A DNA stretch of 64,000 nt from Acidobacteriota bacterium. GTDB taxonomy: Bacteria; Acidobacteriota; Thermoanaerobaculia; Gp7-AA8. Every line of letters starts with the position of its first letter. Within the stretch, counting starts at the first letter, position 1. The position numbers and the translations under genes are program-made. The stretch spans positions 22,618 through 86,617 of the forward strand of contig JACPDH010000028.1 of NCBI GenBank assembly GCA_016184115.1, in the 5' to 3' direction. Under the pieces are notes generated by a model. It was given only the letters and a program-made list of their open reading frames with translations. It made no database searches and was not told where the DNA came from. This document shows, piece after piece, positions 18,856 through 27,900 of this stretch.

Positions 18856-19968
18856 ATGACCGCGCTTTCCGAGATCTCGACTCCCGCATTCGTCGTCGAT
18901 CGAGCCATCGCCAAGGCGAACTGTGACCGAATGCGGGCGAAGGCACAGATGGCGGGAGTCACCTTTCGCCCTCACGTGAAGACGCACAAGACGCTCGAGG
19001 GAGCGCGCCTGCAGCACGGCGGGCCGAAAGGGCCGATTACAGTCTCGACCCTCGCCGAGGCGGAGTTCTTCGCCGAAGCGGGGTTTGATGACATCACCTG
19101 GGCGGTGCCGGTGGCTCCGTCGAAGCTCGAGCGCGCGCTCGGAATTGCGCGAAAGTCGCGGCTGATCCTGCTCGTCGATCATCCCGACGCGTTTGCGGCG
19201 CTCGAGGAATTCGCGGCGTCGCACGATGCGAGCTTTGACGTGATGCTCAAAGTCGACTGCGGCTATCACCGCGCGGGAGTCGACCCCGACGCGCGGTCGA
19301 GCGTCGAGCTCGCGCTTTCGATCGCGCGGTCGAATCGGCTTCGACTGCACGGTCTGCTGACGCATGCGGGGCACTCGTACCATGCTCGAGACGTTGACGA
19401 AATTGTCGCCATCGCAAACGAGGAACGCGATGCAGTCGCTCGACTTGGCGCCGTGCTCGCGGATGAAGGGGTCCATGATCTCGTGTGCAGCGTCGGCTCG
19501 ACACCGACCATGTCGGTCGCTCCGATCGGCGGAGTCGGCGAGATCCGGCCCGGCAATTACATTTTCTACGACGCGTTCCAGGCCGCGATCGGCTCATGCC
19601 GGCTCTCCGATTGCGCCGCATTCGTGGTGGCGACCGTCATCGGAGTCCACGACGAACGGGGAGAGTGCATCGTCGATGCTGGCGCGCTTGCGCTGTCGAA
19701 AGACGCAGGCCCGGTGCACGTCGATCCGGAGACCGGCTACGGCGTAGTTTGTACGCTCGACGGTGCGCCGCTTCCGGCGCGCCTCGTTTCGCTCTCGCAG
19801 GAGCATGGAATCGTTCGCTGGCGAGGCACGAACGCGCGCCCGCGGATCGGCGATCGCGTACGCATCGTGCCGAATCATTCCTGCCTCACAGCGGCACTTT
19901 ACGGAAGCTATCTCGTGCTCGACGAAGGGGCGATCGTCGAGGAATGGCATCCCTGTCGCGGATGGTAG
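18856..19968 (+). CDS. D-threonine aldolase / D-serine dehydratase-like PLP enzyme (fold type III), 370 aa
   Basis: Alanine-racemase-like barrel with the PLP lysine in FRPHVKTHKTLEGAR (about residues 37-51), then VSTLAEAEFFAEAGFDDI, MLKVDCGYHRAGVDP and RLHGLLTHAGHSYHA. The C-terminal half ends with IVPNHSCLTAALY, the His-x-Cys metal site of the DSD1/D-threonine aldolase group. These enzymes cleave or dehydrate D-hydroxy amino acids such as D-threonine, D-serine or 3-hydroxyaspartate. Length 370 agrees with the family. The start ATG 18856 lies just after the 45-bp region shared with the divergent dinB. Exact substrate is not decided. Confidence 0.87.
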   Translation: MTALSEISTPAFVVDRAIAKANCDRMRAKAQMAGVTFRPHVKTHKTLEGARLQHGGPKGPITVSTLAEAEFFAEAGFDDITWAVPVAPSKLERALGIARKSRLILLVDHPDAFAALEEFAASHDASFDVMLKVDCGYHRAGVDPDARSSVELALSIARSNRLRLHGLLTHAGHSYHARDVDEIVAIANEERDAVARLGAVLADEGVHDLVCSVGSTPTMSVAPIGGVGEIRPGNYIFYDAFQAAIGSCRLSDCAAFVVATVIGVHDERGECIVDAGALALSKDAGPVHVDPETGYGVVCTLDGAPLPARLVSLSQEHGIVRWRGTNARPRIGDRVRIVPNHSCLTAALYGSYLVLDEGAIVEEWHPCRGW

Positions 19969-19987
19969 CGAGCCACTCGCCCCCCTC

Positions 19988-21061
19988 ATGTATGATTTGA
20001 ACTGCCCCGACGCGCGCATGCACGCTCCACGCCCCGACGACGAAACCGAACGACTCAAGTCGCTCCATCATCTGAGGGTGCTCGACACCTCGAAGGAGGA
20101 GCGATTCGACCGGATCACGCGGCTCGCCTGCCGCATTTTCGACACCCCGGTCTCGACGATCGGATTCATTGATGCGGACCGGCTCTGGTTCAAGTCGTCG
20201 ACCGGCTTTGCGCTCCGCGAGGTCGCGCGCGATGGCGCGTTCTGCGCATACACGATCCTCGGCGACGATCCGATGGTCATCCCCGATGCGAAATCGGACC
20301 CGAGGTGGCAAGACCACCCGACGGTTGCTGGTGAGCCTCACATCAGGTTCTACATGGGACACCCGATTCACGCCGTCGACGGGCGTCGCGTCGGTAGCTT
20401 CTGCGTGGTCGATTATCGACCGCACTCGGTCAGTTCTGCCGATCTGCAAGCGTTCCACGATCTGTCGGGATGGGTGCAGACCGAGCTGCTGTTGCCTCGC
20501 TCGCGCGCGTCGCAACTCGAAGTCGTCTTCGAGCGCGAGAGACTCGATTCACACCCGCGGGTCGACTCGATCACGCGTTTCTGGCGCGCGGCGGCGATTC
20601 GCGAGATTCTCGAGCGCGAGCTCGCGCGGTCGAAGCCGGAGCGCCAGCCGGTCGGTGTGATGCTCATCGGCATCGACGGCGTCGAGCGTGCGCCGGAGAA
20701 GACGGGACGCATTCGCGGAGATCTCGTGCTCGCCGAGGTCTCCCACGCCGTCAGTATGGCCGTTAGGCCGTATGACTCCCTGGGGCGATGGGGTGAGAAC
20801 GAGTTTCTCGTCGTACTTCCGGGGGCCGATCTCGCGCGCTCCGCGGTCGCGGCCGAGCGAATACGCCAGGCACGGTCGCTCTCGCGCGTCGAAACGTCGT
20901 CGGGTCCGGTGCGCGCGACGATTACGATCGCCGTCGGCTCATCGTCCGACGACGAATCGGCATCGGGTGACGATCTCCTCGCGGCGATCACCGAGGCGCT
21001 TCGCCTCGCACGCGAAGGGGGCGGCAACCGGACGCGGCTTGCGTCGCTCCTCCGCCGTTAG
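19988..21061 (+). CDS. GAF domain protein with degenerate GGDEF domain, 357 aa
   Basis: The N-terminal GAF domain (about 20-165) has the phytochrome-like pattern TRLACRIFDTPVSTIGFIDADRLWFKS, FCAYTILGDDPMVIPDA and FYMGHPI. The C-terminal domain (about 195-355) has the diguanylate cyclase shape, but the signature GG(D/E)EF is replaced by GENEF in RWGENEFLVVLPG and the D-x-x-x-F-K-x-x-N-D metal segment is replaced by GIDGVERAPEKTGRIRGD. It is therefore probably catalytically inactive and may instead bind GTP or act as a sensor. A TATGAT box at 19990 overlaps the first codons, so the internal ATG 20018 could be the real start. Confidence 0.8.
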   Translation: MYDLNCPDARMHAPRPDDETERLKSLHHLRVLDTSKEERFDRITRLACRIFDTPVSTIGFIDADRLWFKSSTGFALREVARDGAFCAYTILGDDPMVIPDAKSDPRWQDHPTVAGEPHIRFYMGHPIHAVDGRRVGSFCVVDYRPHSVSSADLQAFHDLSGWVQTELLLPRSRASQLEVVFERERLDSHPRVDSITRFWRAAAIREILERELARSKPERQPVGVMLIGIDGVERAPEKTGRIRGDLVLAEVSHAVSMAVRPYDSLGRWGENEFLVVLPGADLARSAVAAERIRQARSLSRVETSSGPVRATITIAVGSSSDDESASGDDLLAAITEALRLAREGGGNRTRLASLLRR

Positions 21062-21185
21062 GCGAACTGCCGGATGTACGCTGAAATAGGGGCGGGGATG
21101 AGAGATCTGCGTTAGGGAGCGCGAGTCGCCGAGGATTGGAGAATTGCAGGGTCGAGCGAGCGGGTGGCCGGAACAGGAGAAGGGG

Positions 21186-22148
21186 ATGAAGACGAACGAA
21201 TTCACACTCGTGGCAATCGCATTGTCGCTGTTTCTGTCGTGCGCGAAAACGGAAGCGCCTGCTCCGGTCGCAGATTCCGCGGCACCCGCGACGCAGGCCG
21301 AAACGGCGCCCGCGAAGCCGCAAACGCATGCTGAAGAGGTGGAGGCGTGGCGTGCGCGTCGCATCGCGAACCTGACGAGAGAGGACGGCTGGCTCACTCT
21401 CGTCGGCCTCGCCTGGCTTCGGGAGGGGGCGAACAGTGTGGGTTCCGACCCGAAGAGCATCGTCGCGCTCCCGGAAGGGAAGGGGGCGGCGATCGCGGGA
21501 ACGATTCAGCTCGCGAACGGGGTCGCGACCTTCGTTCCTGCAGAGGGAGCGACGATCACCTTCGAAGGAAAGCCGGTGACCGCCGCGATCGCGATGAAGC
21601 CCGACACTTCGGAATCACCGACGGTACTTCACAGCGGCCCGGTGAGGTTCTACATCATTGAACGCGGAGGAAAGCTCGGAGTCCGCATCAAAGACAGCGA
21701 GAGTGAGGCGCGAACCCACTTCACCGGCATCGACAGCTATCCGCTCGACTCGAAGTGGCGCATCGAGGCGCGGTTCGAGAAGTACGACCCGCCGAAGCAG
21801 ATTGCGATCACGAATGTGCTGGGGCAGACCGAACCGCAGCCGTGCCCGGGAGCGATCGTCTTCGAAGTCGACGGAACGAGTTACCGTCTCGAACCGATCC
21901 TCGAGGGGGACGATCCCGACTTGTTCATCATCTTTGGCGACAGCACGAATCGAACGACAACGTACGGAGCGGGGCGCTTTCTCTATGCGACTCCTCCGGG
22001 CCCCGATGGAAAAGTCATCGTCGATTTCAACAAGGCATACAACCCGCCGTGCGTATTCTCGCCATTTGCGACCTGCCCTCTGCCGCCGAAGCAAAACAAG
22101 CTCCCGATCGCAATCGAGGCTGGAGAGAAGCGGTGGGGGGAGCATTGA
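21186..22148 (+). CDS. DUF1684 lipoprotein, 320 aa
   Basis: Begins with a lipoprotein signal: MKTNEFTLVAIALSLFLSC with Cys at residue 19, then an Ala/Pro-rich linker. The body matches DUF1684 proteins: WRARRIANLTREDGWLTLVGLAWLREGANSVG, then the later RFYIIERGGKLGVRIKD and FNKAYNPPCVFSPFATCPLPPKQNKLPIAIEAGEK, which ends the family. AGGAGAAGGGG precedes ATG 21186. The biochemical role of the family is unknown; the lipobox predicts attachment to a membrane facing the periplasm. The gene is followed, four bases after its TGA, by a long heptad array. Confidence 0.85.
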   Translation: MKTNEFTLVAIALSLFLSCAKTEAPAPVADSAAPATQAETAPAKPQTHAEEVEAWRARRIANLTREDGWLTLVGLAWLREGANSVGSDPKSIVALPEGKGAAIAGTIQLANGVATFVPAEGATITFEGKPVTAAIAMKPDTSESPTVLHSGPVRFYIIERGGKLGVRIKDSESEARTHFTGIDSYPLDSKWRIEARFEKYDPPKQIAITNVLGQTEPQPCPGAIVFEVDGTSYRLEPILEGDDPDLFIIFGDSTNRTTTYGAGRFLYATPPGPDGKVIVDFNKAYNPPCVFSPFATCPLPPKQNKLPIAIEAGEKRWGEH

Positions 22149-22151
22149 AGT

Positions 22152-22444
22152 AGTCCTTAGTCCTCAGTCCTGAGTGCTCAGTCCTTAGTGCTGAGTCCTT
22201 AGTCCTTAGTCCTGAGTCCTAAGTGGGGAGATGCGAGTACGGAGGCCCTAACGGCCCACACTCTCCTGAGCACAGTCAACACCCACGGCTGAGGGCTTCC
22301 ACTGAGGGCTCAGGACTGAGGACTCAAGACTCAGGACTGAGGACTAAGGACTAAGGACTCAGGACTAAGGACTAAGGACTCAGGACTGAGGACTCAGGAC
22401 TAAGGACTCAGGACTGAGGACTCAGGACTAAGAACGAAGAACTC
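22152..22444. repeat. Heptad inverted array H1 (AGTCCTN family) with 80-nt core
   Basis: Left arm 22152-22224 holds ten in-phase AGTCCTN units plus a partial one. The right arm 22305-22444 holds twenty in-phase AGGACTN units, the reverse complement. The unique core lies between them. The right arm ends three bases before the ATG of the EamA gene, leaving no Shine-Dalgarno site; the left arm starts four bases after the stop of the DUF1684 gene. The whole could fold as a very long imperfect hairpin. Confidence 0.9.
22226..22305. other. Conserved 80-nt core of array H1
   Basis: By hand alignment 72 of 80 positions match the reverse complement of 32013-32092, the core of array H3. The longest identical run is 29 nt in the middle. 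A CCTAACG sequence lies in a short hairpin (GGCC-CTAAC-GGCC). The core is not made of heptads and codes for nothing obvious. Confidence 0.75.
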
Positions 22445-22446
22445 GT

Positions 22447-23295
22447 ATGACGTCACGCACCGGCACCTGGCTGATCATTGTCGCGGCGATCCTCTGGTCG
22501 ACCGGGGGCATCGGCATCAAGGCGATCACGAATGGACCGCTCGAGGTCGCGTGTGTCCGATCGATCGTCGCGGCGGTGACCCTCTTCGCGATCTTCCGGC
22601 CGAAGGTTCCGAAGCTGACGCCCGCATTCTTCGTGGCGCTGGTCAGTTACGCTGGCTGCCTCACATGTTTCGTTACCGCGACGAAGTGGACGACGGCAGC
22701 GAATGCGATCTTCATTCAGTACAGTGGGATCATCTGGGTGATTCTCCTCTCGCCGCGTGTTCTGGGGGAGAAACTGCGTCGGAGCGATGTCGTCACCGCG
22801 CTCATCGCCTTCGTAGGGATGGGGCTCTTCTTCGCTGGGGACGTCGACATGCGTGGCATGGCGGGAAATCTCGTCGCGCTTCTTTCGTCGATCTTCTTCG
22901 CCGGAATCTACCTCGGCCTACGTCGCGAGCGCGACAACGGGGCTGAGGCCGCGGTCTGCTGGGGAAACGTCCTCGCCGCGGCCCTGCTCGCGCCGCTCGC
23001 ACTGCCAGGAATCGAGGTCACGCCTAAAGCTGGTGCCGTGCTTCTCTTTCTCGGGATCTTTCCGATCGCCGTACCGTACGCCCTCTTTGTTCGCGGAATC
23101 CGCACGGTGCCTGCGGTGCAGGCGTCATTACTCGGCATGCTCGAGCCCGTCACGAATCCCGTCTGGGTGCTGCTTCTCCTCGGGGAGCGCCCGAGCGTTC
23201 AGGCGGTGATTGGAGCGTCGATCGTGCTCGGAGCGCTGGGGTGGCGGACGGTGAAGAGCGGAAGCGGCAGCGAGGCGATCACCGAGGTTCGATGA
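22447..23295 (+). CDS. EamA/DMT-family transporter, 282 aa
   Basis: Ten hydrophobic segments arranged as two EamA repeats, starting WLIIVAAILWSTGGIGIKAI and with repeat 2 from about residue 135 (GMAGNLVALLSSIFFAGIYLGLRR). The motif LGMLEPVTNPVWVLLLLGERPS near the end is typical of drug/metabolite exporters of this superfamily, which move small metabolites or amino acids across the inner membrane. Substrate unknown. The coding sequence begins three bases after the end of heptad array H1 and has no visible ribosome binding site, so either initiation is leaderless or the array has replaced the original leader. Confidence 0.88.
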   Translation: MTSRTGTWLIIVAAILWSTGGIGIKAITNGPLEVACVRSIVAAVTLFAIFRPKVPKLTPAFFVALVSYAGCLTCFVTATKWTTAANAIFIQYSGIIWVILLSPRVLGEKLRRSDVVTALIAFVGMGLFFAGDVDMRGMAGNLVALLSSIFFAGIYLGLRRERDNGAEAAVCWGNVLAAALLAPLALPGIEVTPKAGAVLLFLGIFPIAVPYALFVRGIRTVPAVQASLLGMLEPVTNPVWVLLLLGERPSVQAVIGASIVLGALGWRTVKSGSGSEAITEVR

Positions 23296-23372
23296 AAGTG
23301 GTTAGGCCGGATCGCCTGTGAGAAGGGGAGGTGGAGGGAGCGAGGCGAAGTGCCGGGAGACGCTGGGACGTG

Positions 23373-23434
23373 CTAGTGGCCTGTATTGAAGGAATTGGTA
23401 CGGCGGGACCAATTCCTCCAGTACAGGCCACTAG
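23373..23434. repeat. Short hairpin element S, copy 1 (CTAG-bounded)
   Basis: A nearly perfect inverted repeat: left arm CTAGTGGCCTGTA then AGGAATTGGT, right arm ACCAATTCCT then TACAGGCCACTAG, with a small loop. It begins and ends with CTAG; its final CTAG is also the first four bases of the neighbouring MITE-like element. A diverged copy lies at 51963-52017. Confidence 0.8.
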
Positions 23435-23701
23435 TGTAGTGTTTCGTTAATCCCTTGCCTTTCGTTGCGGCGGAATGGAGCCGATTTCGCGAAGCGACGA
23501 CGAGTCGATGTGGTTCATCGGCGAGGAGGAGCGACAAAGAAAGCGGCTCCATTCCGCCGCAACCCGGAGGGCAGAGCAGAAACGGGGCGATCTCCGCGTC
23601 GCTCGTCGTCGACGATGAACCACATCGCCTCCTCCTCGCTCCTTGAGCTCGCCCCGTTTGTGCTCTGCGAAAGGCAACGGATTAATGAAACACTACACTA
23701 G
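23431..23701. mobile_element. MITE-like non-autonomous element, copy 1 (271 bp)
   Basis: Terminal inverted repeats of about 34 bp with two mismatches, outer sequence CTAGTGTAGTGTTTCGTTAA, and CTAG at both ends. Inside are two further inverted repeats: arms GTTGCGGCGGAATGGAGCCG and its complement, and arms GCAGAGC-AAACGGGGCGA and its complement, each with a CGATGTGGTTCATCG loop region. There is no transposase gene. CTAG ends with TA duplication are known for IS630/Tc1-mariner elements, so mobilisation by such a transposase is a reasonable inference. The right end supplies the TAG stop codon of apaG. Confidence 0.82.
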
Positions 23702-24081
23702 TTGACCGCGTTCGGTGTTTCGAGAGAGAAGGGAGCGATGACGGCGTCGAAGCTCTCGCCGCCCGGTCGAACCATCCGATAGGTTCCGTGCATCGTGCCG
23801 AACTCAGTGCGCAAAGGGCAGAACGAGGTGTACTCGAACGACTGTCCAGGTGCGAGCAGTGGCTGTTCGCCGACCACGCCCGGACCCTCCACCCGCTCTT
23901 CGTCTCCCTGCGAGTCGGTGATGATCCAGACGCGGCTGATCAATTGTGCAGGCTGATCGCCAACGTTCGAGATCGTCACGCGATAAGCGAAGAAATAGTA
24001 GTTGTCGCGCGGGTTGCTCCGCTCTTCGACGTACTCGCTCTCGACGTGTACGTGGATTCCTTCGGTGGTGGCGTCGCTCAT
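23698..24081 (-). CDS. apaG: ApaG protein (DUF525), 127 aa
   Basis: Full-length ApaG: IHVHVESEYVEERSNPRDNYYFFAYRVTISN at the start, then QLISRVWIITDSQGDEERVEGPGVVGEQP and the glycine/proline strand LLAPGQSFEYTSFCPLRTEFGTMHGTYRMV. The fold is an immunoglobulin-like beta sandwich; the protein is linked to Co/Mg homeostasis and diadenosine-tetraphosphate-related phenotypes in enterobacteria, but its biochemical role is unsettled. The stop codon TAG (23698-23700) lies inside the end of the adjacent MITE-like element, so the last residues may have been altered by its insertion. Upstream, heptad array H2 starts 11 nt before the ATG and no ribosome binding site is visible. Confidence 0.93.
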   Translation of the reverse strand: MSDATTEGIHVHVESEYVEERSNPRDNYYFFAYRVTISNVGDQPAQLISRVWIITDSQGDEERVEGPGVVGEQPLLAPGQSFEYTSFCPLRTEFGTMHGTYRMVRPGGESFDAVIAPFSLETPNAVN

Positions 24082-24091
24082 GGGTGATTAG

Positions 24092-24217
24092 AGTGCTGAG
24101 TGCTGAGTCCTAAGCGCTGAGTTGCGAGTCCTGAGTCCTGAGTTGTGAGTCCTGAGTTGTGAGTCCTGAGTGCGCAGCCCTATCTACTCAGCACTCAGGA
24201 CTCAGGACTCAGCACTG
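24092..24217. repeat. Heptad inverted array H2 (AGTCCTN family)
   Basis: Left arm 24092-24175 has twelve in-phase units such as AGTGCTG, AGTCCTG and AGTTGTG. After a 14-nt spacer the right arm 24190-24217 has four units of AGCACTC/AGGACTC. It fills the gap between the apaG start and the proC stop codon (24222-24224), lacking the long core of H1 and H3. Confidence 0.85.
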
Positions 24218-24221
24218 ATTT

Positions 24222-25055
24222 CTATCCTTCCGCCGACAGCATCGCCTTCCCAAGCTCCTTCGAACGGTTCGTGGCGACTTCAACCGCGTTCATCAGCGTC
24301 GTACGCAAGCCCCCCTCCTCGAGAGTGTGAAGCCCCGCGATCGCTGTGCCTCCAGGAGAAGTGACCATGTCCTTGAGTAGTCCAGGGTGGTAGTTCGTCT
24401 CGAGCAGGAGCTTTGCCGATCCGAGTACGGTCTGCGCCGCCAGCTGCTGCGCGTTGCGGCGCGAGAGGCCGACCTTGACACCGGCGTCGCTCAACGCCTC
24501 GAGGATGAGGAAGATGTATGCGGGACCCGATCCCGAGAGCCCGGTGACCGCGTCGAGGTGAATCTCCTCGAGGACGACAGTTAGGCCCACGGCGTCGAAA
24601 ATCTGCTTCGCGAGTGCGACGTCTCGTTCGGTGGCGTGCGCGCCGCGAGCGATCGCCGTGGCGCCGGCATCGACGAGCGCAGGAGTGTTCGGCATCGCTC
24701 GGACGATCCGCACTTCGCGGCGAAGACGAGCTTCGATCGTCGCGATCGGCACACCGGCGGCGATCGAAATGACGAGCGCATCGTCGCGCAACGTCTCCGC
24801 GATCTCCGTCAGGACACGCCTCATGATCTGGGGCTTCACCGAGAGCACGACGATCTGCGACCGCGCCACGACCTCCCGGTTGTCGATCGTCGTGTGAACC
24901 CCGAACCGCTCCCGGAGCTCGTCGACACGTTCCGCACGCGGCCCCGAGGCCGAGATTTGCGATGCCTCGACATGCCCCCCGTTGAGAAGCCCGCGGACGA
25001 GAGCCTCCGCCATGTTGCCGGCCCCCACGAAGCCGATCGTTCCGTCGATGTGCAT
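24222..25055 (-). CDS. proC: Pyrroline-5-carboxylate reductase, 277 aa
   Basis: N-terminal Rossmann motif [19 protein letters not shown], then [31 protein letters not shown], and the C-terminal dimer/active-site region [32 protein letters not shown] plus [21 protein letters not shown]. It catalyses the last step of proline synthesis, reduction of pyrroline-5-carboxylate with NAD(P)H. ATG 25055 is chosen because GGAGG lies six nt upstream; the open frame extends further but without a site. It precedes apaG on the same strand, separated by array H2. Confidence 0.95.
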   Translation of the reverse strand: MHIDGTIGFVGAGNMAEALVRGLLNGGHVEASQISASGPRAERVDELRERFGVHTTIDNREVVARSQIVVLSVKPQIMRRVLTEIAETLRDDALVISIAAGVPIATIEARLRREVRIVRAMPNTPALVDAGATAIARGAHATERDVALAKQIFDAVGLTVVLEEIHLDAVTGLSGSGPAYIFLILEALSDAGVKVGLSRRNAQQLAAQTVLGSAKLLLETNYHPGLLKDMVTSPGGTAIAGLHTLEEGGLRTTLMNAVEVATNRSKELGKAMLSAEG

Positions 25056-25098
25056 CGATGTCCTCCACCTGATTCCGTTGCGACGGGATGATACGGCA

Positions 25099-25148
25099 GG
25101 CGAGAGTCCAAAGGCCAAAGGCCTTTGGACTGCGTTTCGCCTCTCGCC
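25099..25148. repeat. Nested hairpin between proC and the glucosidase gene
   Basis: Perfect 11-bp inner stem GTCCAAAGGCC-AAA-GGCCTTTGGAC (25106-25130) enclosed by an outer stem GGCGAGA/TCTCGCC. The right side reads as 7-nt units, so it may be a worn heptad element. It lies between divergent promoters. Confidence 0.6.
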
Positions 25149-25191
25149 TTCGTGTACACTTTCCATCTCCTCGTACAAATCAAGGAAGACG

Positions 25192-27897
25192 ATGGCGCAG
25201 AACGAGCAGTCGACTGCCGAGTATCTTCGTATTCACGGCCCGGAGGTCTCCCGCTGGCGCAAGTGGGGGCCCTACCTCTCCGATCGCGCCTGGGGAACGG
25301 TGCGCGAGGATTACAGCGAGAGCGGAGACGCCTGGAGCCACCTTCCTCACGATCTCGCACGGTCCAAGACATACCGTTGGGGAGAGGACGGGATCGCCGG
25401 CTTCACCGACCGCTACCAGATTCTCTGCTGGTCGATGGCACTCTGGAACGAGCGTGACCCGATTCTGAAGGAGCGCCTCTTCGGGCTCGTGCCGACCGAA
25501 GGGAACCACGGCGAGGACGTGAAGGAGTACTACTTCCATGCCGACGCCCTTCCAAGCCACTCCTACATGCGGATGGTCTACAAGTACCCGCATGCCGAGT
25601 ATCCCTACGCCTGGCTGATCGACGAGAACCGGCGGCGCGGAGGACGCGGTCCAGAGTTCGAGTTGATCGATACCGGTCTCTTCGACGACGACCGGTACTT
25701 CGACGTTGAGATCGAGATTGCGAAGGATGGACCCGATGTCGTCGTCTTTCGTGTGACTGCACATAACCGAGGCCCCGAGCCGGCCGCGATCCATTTCGTG
25801 CCGAACCTCTGGTTTCGAAACGTCTGGTCGTGGAGTGGAGAGGGAAGGCAGCAACCGCGCATCGCACTCGACCACCGCCGTGACGGTGGCCTGTCTCTCC
25901 TTGCCGACGACTCCAACGCGCCGCCGATCGACGGACTCCTCGCGGACGCGCGCCTCGGCCCTCATCGCCTCGACTTGGAGGGGGGCGTCGACGTCTTCTT
26001 CACGAACAACGAGACGAACGGCCCGCGGGTCTATGGTTCCGGGGCGCAATCGCGAAGCCACTTCGTCAAGGATGCGTTTCATCGCGCGCTCATCGGTGGC
26101 GACGCATCCGCGGCAAACCCTGCGATGGAAGGGACGAAGGCGTGTGCACGGATGCGCGCCGTCGTGCCACCAGGCGGTTCCTCGGTGATGCGGATGCGCC
26201 TCTGCCCTTCGGCGGTCGAGTGGACTCCGCTCGAAAGCGTCGATCGCGTCGTCGCGGCGCGCCGCACCGAGGCCGACGAGTTCTACGAGTCGATCCATCC
26301 GCCGAAGGCGTCGATCGAGGAGCGGCGCGTACAGCGTCAGGCCTGGGCGGGGATGATCTGGTCGAAGCAGAGCTACCTGTTCGACGTCGAACAGTGGCTC
26401 GAAGGCGACGATCCGTCGATTCCGCCGCCCGATTCACGCAAGCGGGGACGAAACCGCCACTGGCGGCATCTCAATTCAATGCGTGTCCTCTCGATGCCCG
26501 ACAAGTGGGAGTACCCATGGTTCGCGGCGTGGGATCTCGCCTTCCACATGATCCCATTTGCGCGGATCGACTCCGAGTTCGCGAAAGAGCAGCTCTGGCT
26601 CATGCTCTTCGAACAGTTTCAGCATCCGAACGGACAGATCCCAGCCTACGAATGGGAGTTCTCCGACCTCAACCCGCCCGTTCATCCGTGGGCCGTCTGG
26701 CGTGTCTACAACATGGACCGGCTTCAGAACGGTAAGGCCGACGTCGAGTTCCTCGAGCGATGCTTTCACAAGCTGATGCTCAACTTCACCTGGTGGGTGA
26801 ACAAAGTCGATAAGGAAGGGAACAACGTCTTCGAGGGAGGGTTCCTGGGGCTCGACAACATCACCGTCGTCGATCGGAGCGAGAAGCTTCCCGATGGAGC
26901 TGCGCTCGAGCAGAGCGACGCGACGGGGTGGATGGGGATGTTTTGCCTCGTGATGATGCGGATCGCGCTCGAGCTTGCGAAGACGAACGCGGTCTACGAG
27001 GGGCTCGCGACGAAGTTCTTCGAGCACTACGTCTACATCGGCGCGGCGATGAAGATGGAACGGTTCGGCCGCACGCTTTGGGACGAGGAGGATGGCTTCT
27101 TCTACGACCTCCTCCGATTCCCTGATGGACACGCGATTCCGTTCCGCGTCCGTTCGCTCGTCGGACTCATCCCGCTCTACGCGATCGAGCGCCTCGAGGA
27201 GAAGTGGATCGAGCCGTTCCCCGTTTTCGCTGAGAATTTCCGTTGGTTCATGAAGTTCAGGCCCGGGATCACGTCGCGCACGGTCATGACCGTCGGCGAT
27301 GGCGATGGGAAGACGCACGTGCTGTCGGTCGTCGACCGGCATCAGCTCGAAAAGCTGCTCGCGCGCGTCGCAGACCCCGCCGAGTTCCTCGGGCCCTTCG
27401 GCCTGCGAAGCCTCTCGAAGCATCACGAGAACGAGCCGTTCGTTTTCGGCCGGGCGGTCGTGCATTACGAGCCAGCGGAAGCAATCAGCAAGCTCAAGGG
27501 AGGGAACAGCAACTGGCGCGGCCCGGTCTGGTTCCCAACGAGCTTCCTGATGATCGAGTCGCTGCGCAAGCTCGAGCGCGCCGTAGGATCCCGCATCGAG
27601 ATCGAAGTGCCCGATCACGAGACCCACGAACTTCGCCACGTCACGCTTTCGGGGCTCGCGGGAAACCTCGCGAACCGGATGATCAACATGTTCATCCCCG
27701 ACGCGCGAGGCTACAGGCCGATCCACGGCGAGCCGGGATCGCGCCGGGCGGAACGCTTCGCGAACGACCCGCACTGGAAGGATCTCCTTCTCTTCTACGA
27801 ATACTTCCACGCCGATAGCGGCGAAGGGCTCGGCGCGAACCATCAAACCGGGTGGACCGGGCTGATCGCGAGCCTGATCGATGAATGGAGGAAATGA
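25192..27897 (+). CDS. Glucosidase-like glycoside hydrolase (MGH1/GH63-like), 901 aa
   Basis: A large cytoplasmic protein (no signal peptide) starting [33 protein letters not shown], the start of the long bacterial glucosidase family related to mannosylglycerate hydrolase MGH1 and GH63. The C-terminal (alpha/alpha)6-barrel part (about 430-890) includes [53 protein letters not shown] and [18 protein letters not shown]. Asp in AWDLAFH and a late Glu are likely catalytic residues by family analogy. Start ATG 25192 follows AAGGAAG. A sugar kinase gene begins 3 nt after its stop, so it probably releases glucose (or another hexose) for that kinase. Confidence 0.85.
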   Translation: MAQNEQSTAEYLRIHGPEVSRWRKWGPYLSDRAWGTVREDYSESGDAWSHLPHDLARSKTYRWGEDGIAGFTDRYQILCWSMALWNERDPILKERLFGLVPTEGNHGEDVKEYYFHADALPSHSYMRMVYKYPHAEYPYAWLIDENRRRGGRGPEFELIDTGLFDDDRYFDVEIEIAKDGPDVVVFRVTAHNRGPEPAAIHFVPNLWFRNVWSWSGEGRQQPRIALDHRRDGGLSLLADDSNAPPIDGLLADARLGPHRLDLEGGVDVFFTNNETNGPRVYGSGAQSRSHFVKDAFHRALIGGDASAANPAMEGTKACARMRAVVPPGGSSVMRMRLCPSAVEWTPLESVDRVVAARRTEADEFYESIHPPKASIEERRVQRQAWAGMIWSKQSYLFDVEQWLEGDDPSIPPPDSRKRGRNRHWRHLNSMRVLSMPDKWEYPWFAAWDLAFHMIPFARIDSEFAKEQLWLMLFEQFQHPNGQIPAYEWEFSDLNPPVHPWAVWRVYNMDRLQNGKADVEFLERCFHKLMLNFTWWVNKVDKEGNNVFEGGFLGLDNITVVDRSEKLPDGAALEQSDATGWMGMFCLVMMRIALELAKTNAVYEGLATKFFEHYVYIGAAMKMERFGRTLWDEEDGFFYDLLRFPDGHAIPFRVRSLVGLIPLYAIERLEEKWIEPFPVFAENFRWFMKFRPGITSRTVMTVGDGDGKTHVLSVVDRHQLEKLLARVADPAEFLGPFGLRSLSKHHENEPFVFGRAVVHYEPAEAISKLKGGNSNWRGPVWFPTSFLMIESLRKLERAVGSRIEIEVPDHETHELRHVTLSGLAGNLANRMINMFIPDARGYRPIHGEPGSRRAERFANDPHWKDLLLFYEYFHADSGEGLGANHQTGWTGLIASLIDEWRK

Positions 27898-27900
27898 GCC

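Noticed and set aside
17716..19476. Very long dinB reading frame reaching into the D-threonine aldolase gene
   Set aside because: The extra N terminus is antisense to a well-conserved enzyme, and the Y-family start is at 18810. Open antisense frames are common in GC-rich DNA.
22152..22444. CRISPR array
   Set aside because: Units are seven bases, contiguous and without spacers, and the two sides are reverse complements. No cas gene is present.
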